Part shown: piece by piece, positions 37,089-46,090 of the stretch
Position numbering within the stretch: position 1 is the first letter of the stretch
Layout of the letters: each line of letters opens with the position of its first letter
Assembly (NCBI GenBank): GCA_964478165.1
Contig: CAYZGU010000022.1
Location: 114,252-178,251, forward strand
Direction: 5' to 3'
DNA from: CAYZGU01 sp964478165
GTDB lineage: Bacteria; Poribacteria; WGA-4E; JAJDTR01
DNA: 64,000 nucleotides
Position numbers and translations under genes: made by a program
Notes under the pieces: model-generated
Told to the model about the DNA's origin: nothing
Seen by the model: the letters and a program-made list of their open reading frames with translations, nothing else
Databases searched by the model: none

Positions 37089-37883
37089 CTAAGATTCAGG
37101 ATCTGAGGGAATTCCGGACCAATGCTGCCACATATCTTTACAGGGTGGCTCATTCATTGAGGCTTCTAGATCGTGTTTCTCGTAGTCAGCCAATACCGCT
37201 TTTCGGATAACCTTGGACCGATTTCGGCCTGATGCATGGGCTAACCGGTGATGCCAAAAGATGATGTCACCTGCTTCTCCGTGGCAATCAACAGGGGATT
37301 GCCGTTTGAAAAAGGTAAGATCCGTTGCATATTCTTCAGTCTGTTCGCTCGTGTGCCGGGTTCGGTGATTATAGTAGAATACTCGGTGACTCTTGGGCCA
37401 AACCGTAAAGCCTCCCCCATTTGGTGGGACATCATCGATGTATCCAACCAGCCCTAGATGGAACGCATGTTTATCAGTATGGCAGCCGGGGGCTTGCTCC
37501 GGAGAGTTTCCCTCAGGAAGGCGACAGTATATACCGCGTATTGTTTCTGGCACACGGACATTTCCCTTCCCGAGTAGTTGCTCGACCATTTTCCAAATGC
37601 TAGGGTCCGTTGCCAACATTCGTACCATCCAACCTTCACGTCCAATGCTGCGGTAATACCAGCTGTAAGCACCTCCGTCGTTCCCCTTTTGGCCTTTCTT
37701 TTCTCGATATTCCTCAATTGGACCAATCCATGTGTCCGAATCTGTTCGGTCTAGTTCTGCTGGCGCGTTTTCCCATAATCTCTCGCGGGCCCGTGCTGTG
37801 AGTTTCTCATTCATCACTTTGCGCTTGATTAGATAGCCCTCTTCCTTAAAGAAATGAATTTCTTCTGAAGTTAGATTTGTCAT
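37089..37883 (-). CDS. Phytanoyl-CoA dioxygenase (PhyH) family protein
   Basis: The 264-residue protein is a non-heme Fe(II)/2-oxoglutarate oxygenase. It has the HxD pair H135/D137 in GCHTDKHAFHLG, the distal His and nearby Arg in GEAGDIIFWHHRLAHASGRN, and the typical N-terminus EEIHFFKEEGYLIKRKVM. Such proteins hydroxylate small molecules; the substrate is not predictable. GAGGA precedes the ATG. A broken second PhyH gene lies directly upstream on the same strand, and a third, degraded copy is at the right edge of the window. Expansion of PhyH genes is a known trait of Poribacteria-like genomes. Confidence 0.85.
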   Translation of the reverse strand: MTNLTSEEIHFFKEEGYLIKRKVMNEKLTARARERLWENAPAELDRTDSDTWIGPIEEYREKKGQKGNDGGAYSWYYRSIGREGWMVRMLATDPSIWKMVEQLLGKGNVRVPETIRGIYCRLPEGNSPEQAPGCHTDKHAFHLGLVGYIDDVPPNGGGFTVWPKSHRVFYYNHRTRHTSEQTEEYATDLTFFKRQSPVDCHGEAGDIIFWHHRLAHASGRNRSKVIRKAVLADYEKHDLEASMNEPPCKDMWQHWSGIPSDPES

Positions 37884-37940
37884 ACAGTTTGTCCTCGTTT
37901 TCCTTTTATTCAGGCAGCATTGTTCCCTTCTTCTTAGATA

Positions 37941-38656
37941 TCAACTACATGAAGTATGAGCCCGATTTCCGGGGAGCGTCGTGTAATTGTTTTTCTCGAG
38001 CCACTTGCGGCGATCTAGTTGCGGGCGGATATCTCTACAACAGAAGTACGAATGCAGTGTTTGTCTTGGGGAATTAGTCTCATTTTTCATGTCAACATGC
38101 CAGAGGTGGGCATTGAACACAAAAACTGTTCCTGCTTGTGCAATTAACTGAACATGATTCGGGTAGTCGTAGACGGCATTGGGCCTGAGCTGTGTTGAGA
38201 TTGTTCCGCATCCATGAGACTTTGGAAAAATTCGTGTGGCGCTATTTTTGGAAGTGAAGTCTGAGCGCAACCATACTGAATTACATACAAAGTAATTGGC
38301 TGGTTCAACGGCGCCGCTCCAATCAGCGTGCATGGCTTGTCGTCCGTGTCCGGGTATCGGTGCACTGCTGGTCAATGAGGAGCCTTTAAACTCATTGCCA
38401 AGAACATGATGGATTACCGGTAGAACACGGGGAGTGATTATATGCTTTTCGAACATGTGATCTTTATCGATAAGGTTACTCAACGGGTTGAGCCGTTTTT
38501 CTGGTGGACTTCCTGCCCTGTCCCGCTGTCTTCAATTTTTGCCAATCTCTCAATGAATTGGACAAATTCAGCCACCGCTCCTTGGCTAAGTACGTTGTCA
38601 AGATGCAGGTAGTCTTTGTCGTCAAGGCCCCTTTCTTCGTCGCGGCTAACGGGGTC
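37941..38656 (-). pseudogene. Broken PhyH-family dioxygenase gene
   Basis: The 3' part (38483-37941) is open and encodes the PhyH core, SNLIDKDHMFEKHIITPRVL then RQAMHADWSG (HxD motif), IFPKSHGCG, and FNAHLWHVDMKN. The missing N-terminus is present upstream in another frame: DYLHLDNVLSQGAVAEFVQF, IERLAKIED and GQEVHQKNGSTR, then TGA (38480-38482). Restoring one base near 38483 joins STR to LSNLID, exactly as in family members. Upstream of 38614 there is no start codon before in-frame TGA codons (38657-38662). A frameshift plus loss of the start make it a pseudogene; a truncated protein from a TTG is unlikely to fold. Confidence 0.75.
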
Positions 38657-39224
38657 TCATCAACCCAAGCGTTTGGAGGCCGGTCCTCACATCCATTTTT
38701 TATGTTGGTCAACAGGGACGTCAAGTCCATGAACTAATTGGGTCGCTCTGCTTCACTGTTGTGCTGCTGTCGGGCTCATCTCGTGATAATAGTTTATTGT
38801 TTAGTGTGTTTCTGCGGGGCCAAATCAAAGGGATGCGGTTCAAGCGTATGTTTCATGAGCCGTATCCCTTTGATTTCCAACGGAGGAGATGGCGGCGGAA
38901 CATAATTTGACTGATGTCCATAAACGTTTTCTGCGCTGAGGAAATAATGGCTATTTTAACAGGTATTTTCTGTTGCGCGAGATTTTAACAGTTCCGTCCG
39001 GTTGCATAATAGAATCTGGAATCAGGTCCGGCCACTGTAAAGTGAAATTCGATTTGGCACTCTTCCTTTTCCAATCTGATGTCTTGTTGAATGTCCCGTC
39101 CCGTTTAGAATGACGTTCAGGTTATACTAAACCGTGATTGCTTGGCTTTATGGTGTTCAACATGTAGTTGTATGGGTTTCGATGCTTGCATTTCCAGATG
39201 TGCTGTGATGCGAGGAAATAGCAC
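38657..39224. other. Gap of 568 bases with a long inverted repeat
   Basis: Between the broken PhyH gene and the UbiA homologue. It contains a 20-bp stem (separate entry). A plus-strand frame at 38893-39108 is open except for one TGA at about 38941 (MAAEHNLTDVHKRFLR, then GNNGYFNRYFLLREIL), but I cannot assign it to a family. Confidence 0.4.
38822..38876. repeat. Long imperfect inverted repeat (20-bp stem)
   Basis: The arms at 38822-38841 and 38857-38876 pair over all 20 positions if two G-U pairs are allowed, around a 15-base loop. Neither side is followed by a T-run, so it is not a standard terminator. It could be an RNA processing structure or a protein-binding site; no transposon-like context is visible. 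Confidence 0.8.
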
Positions 39225-40148
39225 TTACACTTCCTGTCTTGAGATTTTCAATAGTATGAGGGTCGTCAAAAGTAACGGTGCAATTATTAATGTTGATTGC
39301 AAGAACGAGACTTGAACAACGATGAAGCATGGGAAGAATGTGATTGCGCCTATCATTGAGCCTTTTAATGCGAGATAACCGTTCTTTTCGCTCGGTCGAA
39401 GATAAAGCGGCAGGCGCGTAACAGTGGTCGCCATGGCGGCGAACAAAATCCACAGTGTGTAGTGCCAACCGATCCCTTCGAATAACCAATAGGGTAGCAA
39501 AGCGATTACGAATGAGATCAGTGTTGCGATAGCAGAGATGGCGAGAGCTGTCGGCACTCCCACCTGTATTGGTGTTGTGAGAATGCCGATTTGTTTGTCG
39601 CGTTCGAAGTCTTTGAAGGTTGTTGTGATGTGGGTTCCGAAATCGTAAAGTGTCGTTGCAGCGAAAGCATATAAAACCAATCGCGGGAGTTCACCGCTCA
39701 CGGCCAAAGATCCGAATACGTTCAGAAGTCCAATACCTGTTGGCAAGCTGATGCTGCCCCAGATACCCTGTTCCTTCAGAATGGCATTGTACGAGTGGGA
39801 GATAATCACTAGTCCTACTACCACAAATCCGGCTTTAACGTTAAGTGCGAAACCGGCAATCACACAGCAGATGTAGATCAAGCTTGCGGTGATGAGGACG
39901 CCACGAGGTCGTAATCGTTCCGACGGCAGTGGTCTATGTGGGTTCACAAGGGCATCTTGCTGGCGATGGAAATAGTCGTTCTTCATCATGCCCGCTAGAT
40001 AGCCGAATAGTGCAACCAACAACGTAACCCCGAGCCGCCAATTTATTTCGCCTTGTGAAGCAATTAATGCTCCCGGCAGGGTAGCGACAATAGGAATGGC
40101 AAAGAGTGGGTAACGGACCAGAACAAGGTATGCCTTTAGAGTTTCCAT
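39225..40148 (-). CDS. UbiA-family prenyltransferase (second paralogue)
   Basis: The 307-residue membrane protein (from the ATG at 40148; a longer frame to 40298 adds an unlikely polar leader) has Asp-rich motif 1 in KNDYFHRQQDALVNPHRPLPS and motif 2 in FKDFERDKQIGILTTPIQVG, with about eight hydrophobic helices. It belongs to the UbiA superfamily but to a different branch from the copy at 21037-21903. The HRQQDALVNPHRPLP form resembles chlorophyll-synthase/geranylgeranyl transferase-like members. Acceptor and prenyl donor are unknown. It is downstream of the dehydrogenase-oxidase pair by 216 bases on the same strand. Confidence 0.8.
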   Translation of the reverse strand: METLKAYLVLVRYPLFAIPIVATLPGALIASQGEINWRLGVTLLVALFGYLAGMMKNDYFHRQQDALVNPHRPLPSERLRPRGVLITASLIYICCVIAGFALNVKAGFVVVGLVIISHSYNAILKEQGIWGSISLPTGIGLLNVFGSLAVSGELPRLVLYAFAATTLYDFGTHITTTFKDFERDKQIGILTTPIQVGVPTALAISAIATLISFVIALLPYWLFEGIGWHYTLWILFAAMATTVTRLPLYLRPSEKNGYLALKGSMIGAITFFPCFIVVQVSFLQSTLIIAPLLLTTLILLKISRQEV

Positions 40149-40364
40149 TAAAGTCTCGCTAAGAGCAACGATTTTGTTCGATAAGATAAAGACGTTCACA
40201 CGGGCAGAATTATGAGTTTCGTCGGAGCTATTGCAAATTACCACGGCTCGTTGGAGCACATTCAGTTCCACTTGTTGTTTGCCGGATTTGGAGGCCAAGT
40301 CCGAAGTGAACCATCAAACGATGATCGAACTAACTGTCCGATGTTGATCGGATTTTGTAATAGT

Positions 40365-41384
40365 TTATTCATTGACTAGAACGGACTTCAGGCCCAGTCG
40401 ATGCCGTGTGTTGTCAAATGCGTCCGCTGTGTTCTCAATGGGAAATCGGTGCGTGATCAGCGGTGTAAGATTTATCTCTTTGTCGAGAATGGTTCTACGA
40501 GCTTCGTTGAGATTTTCACGTGAAAACGCCCATGATGCCATCAATTTATGACCTGCGTAGTGAAAGTGCTCGATATTAATATGGATGTTCTGATGTTGGG
40601 GGGCCAGTCCAAAGAAGTTTATGCAACCTCCCCTTCGAACTACTTTGAACGCGAGATCTATGGCGCGCTGATTGTTGACCGTTGCAGAAATCACGGTATC
40701 TACGCCACCATGTGTTAGTTCGATTAATTCTTCAATTTCGGTATCCGTGATTCCGAAGGTCGCGGATGCTCCCATCTGATTCGCAGCAGTTCGTCGGTGC
40801 TCCATTGGTTCAAGGATGTAGGTTTTTAGACCGGCGCGTTTCGTTAATTGCGTAAACATTAGTCCGATTGGACCGGCACCGAGAATTGCAATGTTATCAG
40901 CGAATATTGTTTCGTTCATGGCATTGAGGCAGCAGCCTAGTGGCTCCAGGAAGAGAAGATTTTCGGCTGACGTGGTGTCCGGAACAGGAATGAGTTTCCC
41001 ATTATCAATCGCGTGACGTGGCATGTGCACATATTCGGCGTATCCCCCGTCGACATCATGGCCAATCCCCACAATTTTATCGCAATATTTGTCTAGGTCA
41101 GATCGACAGTATTTGCAAGTACCACACGACAGCATTGGGTTTAGTGTGACCTTTGCTCCGAGTTTTACATGGTCGTTTTGTCCGTCTACTACGACACCCG
41201 CTAACTCATGTCCCATGACGACTGGGGGTGAATAATCAGTCACATCTCCGTTAAGGGCGGCAACGTCGGACGCGCAGATACCACACATATTTACCTCGAT
41301 AAGGAGATCTCCAGGAGCAAGCTGTGGAATGGGTTTATCCTGTATGCTTAACTTGCCAATTTTTTCAAATACGGCTGTCTTCAT
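40365..41384 (-). CDS. Zinc-dependent medium-chain alcohol/polyol dehydrogenase
   Basis: The 339-residue MDR enzyme has the catalytic zinc ligands C37 (MCGICASD) and GHE (58-60), the structural zinc site CGTCKYCRSDLDKYC, and the NAD-binding AILGAGPIGLM. It oxidises an alcohol or polyol, as sorbitol and threonine dehydrogenases do. It starts 15 bases after the FAD oxidoreductase gene, so the two form an operon and probably act on one catabolic substrate such as a hydroxy or amino compound. Confidence 0.87.
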   Translation of the reverse strand: MKTAVFEKIGKLSIQDKPIPQLAPGDLLIEVNMCGICASDVAALNGDVTDYSPPVVMGHELAGVVVDGQNDHVKLGAKVTLNPMLSCGTCKYCRSDLDKYCDKIVGIGHDVDGGYAEYVHMPRHAIDNGKLIPVPDTTSAENLLFLEPLGCCLNAMNETIFADNIAILGAGPIGLMFTQLTKRAGLKTYILEPMEHRRTAANQMGASATFGITDTEIEELIELTHGGVDTVISATVNNQRAIDLAFKVVRRGGCINFFGLAPQHQNIHINIEHFHYAGHKLMASWAFSRENLNEARRTILDKEINLTPLITHRFPIENTADAFDNTRHRLGLKSVLVNE

Positions 41385-41399
41385 TAATCGTTCTCTTTA

Positions 41400-42554
41400 T
41401 CATGAACTGGAGATATGGCCAAACCGATCAGGGCGATAAGGGTTGAGTATCTCAACACGGGCTCCGTCTAGAATCTCCAGTGTAGCCAACTTTCCCACCA
41501 GCGGTGCCAATGTGATTCCGCTGTGCATAAGTCCTATATAGAGATTCGGTACGGATTTCGCGAAGCCAATTACCGGCAGGCCATCAGCTGGCATGGGACG
41601 ATGAGCAACAGGAACGGGCTCGGCTCGTGCATCAAAAATTGCTGGCAAATAATGCTTCGCCTGGAGCAGAAGTTGGTCGGCATGTACGTGTGAATTATGT
41701 CGATTTAAGTGTTTTTGTGTATCTTGTCCCAATAACAATGTTCCATCGGAGGCTTGTCTCAAGTGGATTTTTTGATCGTGTTGATTAAGATCCGGTGCGC
41801 GAATGACCGCAACCGTGTGTAGGACACGTGGATAACGATTGGTGCGAACGACAATTCCGGGCCTTGTCTGTTGCGGAATAGTAACCCCGGCCATCTCGGC
41901 AAGTTGCGTGGTCTGGACACCACTTGCCAACACAACAATGTCGCAGTCAATATCACCGTGCGGTGTTTTTACTGAGGTTGCTAGGTGTTTCTCTCCTCCG
42001 TAGGTGCCTAGACAAATGTGAGTCACAGGAGTTTGTGTGTACAATACGCTTCCATGTTCAGAAGCTCTTGCTAAACATGCGTCAATGACTTGACGCGGCT
42101 CAACGACAGCATCAGCCTCTGAAAAACAAGCGGCCGTTACGATACCCGGCGAGAGGTTCGGTTCGAATTGACGCATTTCATCTGCCGTAATGAGTCGACA
42201 AGAATATCCCCATCCTTGTAATTGGTTTACGCGTCTATGAATGCCTTCCGCTCCTTCATCGGTGTTTTCCCATCGAAGTTGTCCACCACAGTGTAATCCG
42301 ACGTCCTTGCTGAACCCACGCGTAAATCTATGCCAGAGGTCCATCGACTGGCAATTCAAATTGTGATAGGCAATTGGATTCTTGCCGAAGGAGTTTATCC
42401 AGGCAAATGAATGGCCCGATGCGCCTGATCCCGGAGAATCACGATCAAGTATTATTACAGAAACACCAGGGCGCCGTGACAGGTTGTAGGCAATTGATGC
42501 ACCAATAATTCCAGCTCCAACCACCACAATCCGAATCTTTTTGGAATCTGGCAT
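41400..42554 (-). CDS. FAD-dependent oxidoreductase (DAO family)
   Basis: The 384-residue protein begins with the dinucleotide-binding motif VVVGAGIIGASIAYNLSRR and continues with the D-amino-acid oxidase/sarcosine oxidase pattern: GASGHSFAWI, VVEPRQVIDACL, IVVLASGVQT, and a C-terminal GLMHSGITLAPLVGKL. Such enzymes oxidise secondary or D-amines, for example glycine, sarcosine or D-amino acids. It is the first gene of an operon with a zinc dehydrogenase. The FIST gene lies 88 bases upstream on the same strand. Confidence 0.85.
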   Translation of the reverse strand: MPDSKKIRIVVVGAGIIGASIAYNLSRRPGVSVIILDRDSPGSGASGHSFAWINSFGKNPIAYHNLNCQSMDLWHRFTRGFSKDVGLHCGGQLRWENTDEGAEGIHRRVNQLQGWGYSCRLITADEMRQFEPNLSPGIVTAACFSEADAVVEPRQVIDACLARASEHGSVLYTQTPVTHICLGTYGGEKHLATSVKTPHGDIDCDIVVLASGVQTTQLAEMAGVTIPQQTRPGIVVRTNRYPRVLHTVAVIRAPDLNQHDQKIHLRQASDGTLLLGQDTQKHLNRHNSHVHADQLLLQAKHYLPAIFDARAEPVPVAHRPMPADGLPVIGFAKSVPNLYIGLMHSGITLAPLVGKLATLEILDGARVEILNPYRPDRFGHISSS

Positions 42555-42642
42555 GTCAGTTCACGGTTAAATGGGCTTTACAATTGTGCTATGTGGTAAT
42601 GCGTGTACTAGCTTGCAATATACCAATCTTCCGCCGACGGTA

Positions 42643-43821
42643 TCAATTTTCTGAGCAAAGCACAAGCGCACCCGTGTAGGCATGCGCAAGATTGCGCCGT
42701 CCGATAGGCGCAAATTCTGCATTACCGAAAAAACCAATAATCGGCATATCGGGAAATTTTCCCTGGATAATGCGAATATCGTGGTTTTTGTTCCCGTACA
42801 TTTCTTTTCCTCTCCCCAAACAATTGAAGTACATGCCGAATACCGGAGTGCGTTCACGTGTGCGCTCATACAAATCTGCGACAATTTCTCGAATTTCTTC
42901 GTCTGCAGCCACGCGATTTCGCAAATGCAACTGTACAACCTGTCCTTCGTATACCTGCTCCGATAACGCGATGGCAGCTGTTTGTTTTTCGAAACCGACC
43001 AAGCTGCGTATGAGAAAATCACCTCTTCGGGGAGATTCTTTGTCTTGGTCCATTGCGATTCCAATGAATAGAACTCTTCCGGATCTCACTATCTCCTGTT
43101 CTGTGAGAGATGCCAACGATTTTTGTAGAACGTCCATTGCAGGCTCCCCGTCCATCTCGTAAATCACATTGTCCTTTGCACGTGTAATCTTAAGTGGGGG
43201 TCCGATTGGTTCGCAACCCTGTGCAACGCCAATTTCTGTGTGGAGGCGTCCTGTCAACAACACGCCGGAGAGACTTCCCTTTACAATGTTGTTATCATAC
43301 CACTCATAAGCATCTTGTTCTGCGGAATCTCCGGAAGAAGGCGCTGCTCCAACGATTGGAAGTTCATCAGCGTCTTTTCCGATCTGGGTAATGAGTGATT
43401 CTGGACTGATACACCGCACGTCCGGCAATACAACCAGGAGAGCGTTCTCGCGAACCTCAGCGGAAATAAATTCCCGCATTGCTGTGCCAATGTCCAACGT
43501 ATTCGATTCCGACATGAGGAAAGGTGTCGCGGTAACATCATCTGAACGAAGTACAAGGACGGCAACAGCCGGCTCACCTTCGAATTCTCCCGCCGATGTG
43601 AGAACGCTTGCGGCACTGCAACCAACAACATGATCACATCCGGTAACCTCTTGAACGGTTTCAAAAAGCTCTCCGAATTCCGACTGGTAATGCACTGTTG
43701 CGAAAACAATTGCTAAATCTGCTTTGGCTAAGCCTGTGCTCCCCATAGCAATCCTGCTCGCTTCGTCAATTGCTTCCGCGAGATTCGTTCTTTGACTCTG
43801 TCCAACGCCAGCGCGCATCAT
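42643..43821 (-). CDS. FIST-domain signal protein
   Basis: The 392-residue protein has the FIST N domain (about 25-215: ADLAIVFATVHYQSEF, HVVGCSAASVLTSAGE, PIVGAAPSSGD, SGVLLTGRLHTEIGVAQGC) and FIST C domain (about 220-385: FNCLGRGKEMYG, IIGFFGNAEFAPIG). FIST proteins are thought to sense small ligands, perhaps amino acids, usually attached to signalling domains. Here FIST stands alone with no kinase or methyl-acceptor part. A strong promoter is at 43878-43906 and GGTAGGT precedes the ATGATG start. The neighbouring amine-oxidase operon fits a ligand of amino-acid type, but this is a guess. Confidence 0.85.
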   Translation of the reverse strand: MMRAGVGQSQRTNLAEAIDEASRIAMGSTGLAKADLAIVFATVHYQSEFGELFETVQEVTGCDHVVGCSAASVLTSAGEFEGEPAVAVLVLRSDDVTATPFLMSESNTLDIGTAMREFISAEVRENALLVVLPDVRCISPESLITQIGKDADELPIVGAAPSSGDSAEQDAYEWYDNNIVKGSLSGVLLTGRLHTEIGVAQGCEPIGPPLKITRAKDNVIYEMDGEPAMDVLQKSLASLTEQEIVRSGRVLFIGIAMDQDKESPRRGDFLIRSLVGFEKQTAAIALSEQVYEGQVVQLHLRNRVAADEEIREIVADLYERTRERTPVFGMYFNCLGRGKEMYGNKNHDIRIIQGKFPDMPIIGFFGNAEFAPIGRRNLAHAYTGALVLCSEN

Positions 43822-43877
43822 CTAGCTTACCTACCTTTCTTATCCTGCCGATTGTCTATATTTCTATTTTCACGTTT

Positions 43878-43906
43878 ATTATCCCAGAGTTGAGTGAATC
43901 TGTCAA
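43878..43906 (-). promoter_or_regulatory. Promoter of the FIST gene
   Basis: Minus-strand TTGACA (43906-43901), 17 bases, GATAAT (43883-43878), about 55 bases upstream of the FIST start codon. Confidence 0.65.
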
Positions 43907-44101
43907 GGCGGAAAAATTTTGCGAAGTTTGGAATAAGGAATCGGGGGCTCTACTAAAACAAACTTTGTGGAAATTAGTCTCGGCGTAGACGGTGTGCTGA
44001 ATCGGGCACTGGAAAAATGGTTAAGATATGGAGGCAGTAATATGCTATAATTTCTTGGGTATATGGCGCACACATTTTTATTGAGAGGGTGGAAGATCCT
44101 G

Positions 44102-44941
44102 ATGTCAGTTAAAATTATTGATGGTAACCAGATTGCAAAGTCGATTCGAAGTCGGATTCGAAAGCAAGTGAAGAAGTTTAGTCTCAAGCCGGGGCTTGTT
44201 GTTGTGCAGGTGGGGGACGATGCCGCTTCAACGATTTACGTGGCTAATAAGGAAAGAGATTGTAAGAGAGTTCATTTTCATTCGGAAGTTTTTAGAATGT
44301 CGGCAGGAGCGCCCCAAACCAAAATCATAAACCAATTGCAGTTATTGAATGATCGTAAAGATGTACACGGAATTATTGTACAAATGCCGTTGCCGAATAA
44401 CGTTGATTCGCAGGCCGTCATCGACACGATTGCGCCCGACAAAGATGCCGATGGCCTTACCCCTATAAACCTGGGTAATCTGCTTATAAATCGTGAAGGG
44501 ATAACCCCTTGTACACCTACAGGTGTAATTCGTCTCATCGAGTCAACAGGTACAGAGATTGAAGGAAAGCGCGCTGTGTGTCTCGGACGGAGTATCCTTG
44601 TTGGGAAGCCAGTTGGTTTGATGTTACTCAATCGCAATGCAACAGTCACATATTGTCATACCAGAACGCGAAATCTGTGTGCTGAAACTCGCGAAGCAGA
44701 TATCCTCATTGTCGCTGCAGGACAACCAGGACTCATCACGGCTGACATGGTCAAGAAGGACGCTGTTGTAATTGATGTTGGTATCTCTCGTGTCAATAAT
44801 CGTGCTCAAGGGGACGTGGATTTTGAATCCGTAAAGGAAGTCGCGGGCTTTGTCACGCCAGTGCCTGGCGGTGTAGGGCCAATGACACGTGCCATATTAC
44901 TGGAGAATACCTTGAAATTGGCCTTTGCGAAATTGGTATAA
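44102..44941 (+). CDS. folD: Bifunctional methylene-THF dehydrogenase / cyclohydrolase FolD
   Basis: The 279-residue enzyme has the catalytic YxxxK in STIYVANKERDC, the QMPLP loop, DKDADGLTPINLG, PCTPTGVI, the NADP-binding LGRSILVGKPVGLMLL, and the C-terminal TPVPGGVGPMTRAILLENT. It interconverts 5,10-methylene-, methenyl- and 10-formyl-tetrahydrofolate. The 10-formyl form feeds purine synthesis, and purF and purM are nearby. The ATG at 44102 fits the family start and has GGAAG 7 bases upstream; an in-frame ATG at 44063 adds 13 unlikely residues. A TATAAT lies at 44046-44051. Confidence 0.95.
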   Translation: MSVKIIDGNQIAKSIRSRIRKQVKKFSLKPGLVVVQVGDDAASTIYVANKERDCKRVHFHSEVFRMSAGAPQTKIINQLQLLNDRKDVHGIIVQMPLPNNVDSQAVIDTIAPDKDADGLTPINLGNLLINREGITPCTPTGVIRLIESTGTEIEGKRAVCLGRSILVGKPVGLMLLNRNATVTYCHTRTRNLCAETREADILIVAAGQPGLITADMVKKDAVVIDVGISRVNNRAQGDVDFESVKEVAGFVTPVPGGVGPMTRAILLENTLKLAFAKLV

Positions 44942-44954
44942 CAAGGAGACCGAA

Positions 44955-45344
44955 TTCATCATTGTTGCTATTGATGACAGTCCTTAGGAAGAAATCTTCA
45001 ATCGAATGAGTCGGCACACTGCTTAGTCAAGCCAGAAGACGTTGTTCAAATCTACGTTTTCCAACCTCGTAGCATTGAACATGAGGGGAGAGCACGAGAC
45101 TCGCGAGGCACGACTGTCGGGTGTGTTGGATTTATGCGCGGGATTAAGGCCGAGGCGAAATTCCGCGCATCTGCTGTTTAGATTGGTCTATCGCAGGACG
45201 TTCCTGCCCGAATCTATCGGTGTGCTTATGCTCATTATGTTGACGCGTGACATGTGGAACTTCATGCTGTCATGTGTTGTTAGGAATGATGGCGTGAGCG
45301 GCAAACGGACGTATACGGGATGTTGACAGGGTAGTCTTCACTTG
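44955..45344 (+). pseudogene. Decayed universal stress protein (UspA-like) gene
   Basis: Right after folD, FIIVAIDDSP is followed by TAG (44985-44987) and EEIFNRMSRHTA. A shifted frame then reads LVKPEDVVQIYVFQP, later GIKAEAKFRASAV, TAG (45179-45181), IGLSQDVPARIYRCAYAHYVDA, TGA (45248-45250). A third frame ends with LLGMMA, a stop, and GRIRDVDRVVFTW. The order fits UspA (ILVAIDxS at the start, VHV strand, GIxAEAxxRxG, PxxIxxxAxExxxD, LLGSVxxxVxRxxxxPV at the end). Three nonsense codons and at least two frameshifts mark it as dead. An AAGGAG remains at the expected ribosome-site position just after the folD stop. Confidence 0.5.
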
Positions 45345-46090
45345 GCGCAAGGCCTCGTTTTCAGGCTGGTTGGAGACAAGCAAAAAAGTGAACGGCTAAA
45401 CCATGCTCGAGTCTTGCAACCAGGGTTTTGGTCATCGCGGACGAGAATTGGTTTGCCACACTAGCTTCAGGCATTTTTGTCTAGGTGCCGTTGAAAATGA
45501 TGATAGCAGGGTTGTATCACGGCTTTGAATGGCCACTGTATTTTTTAAATAGTATTTCAAAAATAATCGGATTGGTCGACGCCAAAAATAGCTAAGGGTA
45601 AGAGAGTCTGCGAGCCTATGCCATGCCCATTTTGAAAAAGTATAAGAGATTTGACTTTGCCGTTCGGGAAGTTGGACGTGACGTAGAGCTCGAGCGGTAT
45701 GTATAGCTAATCTGCCGAACTAGTGCGTTTCGGGCGGCAATGCTAATCAGTCCGTCCGGACGTCTACATTCTTCAGTTATTAATGCTAATTGGACGAGAT
45801 TTGGGTTTTTTTCATGAAAGGTCTACCGGCCCCAGCGCCTTGCATAGAGCGGAAGAATGTGGATTACGTGCAGAATTAGTGTCTTGTAGCCATAGCCAAT
45901 CTTAACTGAAAATGCGTTCAATTTTTGCTGCAGCGATGTGGCGCGCATAGGTGGGGGCCATTCTTGGGGTGTGAAGACGCTGGCACAGATGTGTTCTAGG
46001 GTAATCCTGAAGCTTTGTTTACTAGTCTACGACAATAGATGTTTCCATGGGCGTGTAAAGCCTATGGGCAGTCCTTTGCGAGAGTTCTTT
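45345..46090. other. Gap of 746 bases, nothing recognised
   Basis: This is the convergent space between the Usp remnant (plus) and purM (minus). No coding pattern was found on either strand; purN, which often follows purM, was looked for on the minus strand and not found. Confidence 0.45.

Noticed and set aside
38504..38737. ORFs on both strands over the PhyH pseudogene 5' part (for example 38476-38730 minus).
   Set aside because: The family-like residues are in a third frame; these ORFs are shadows.
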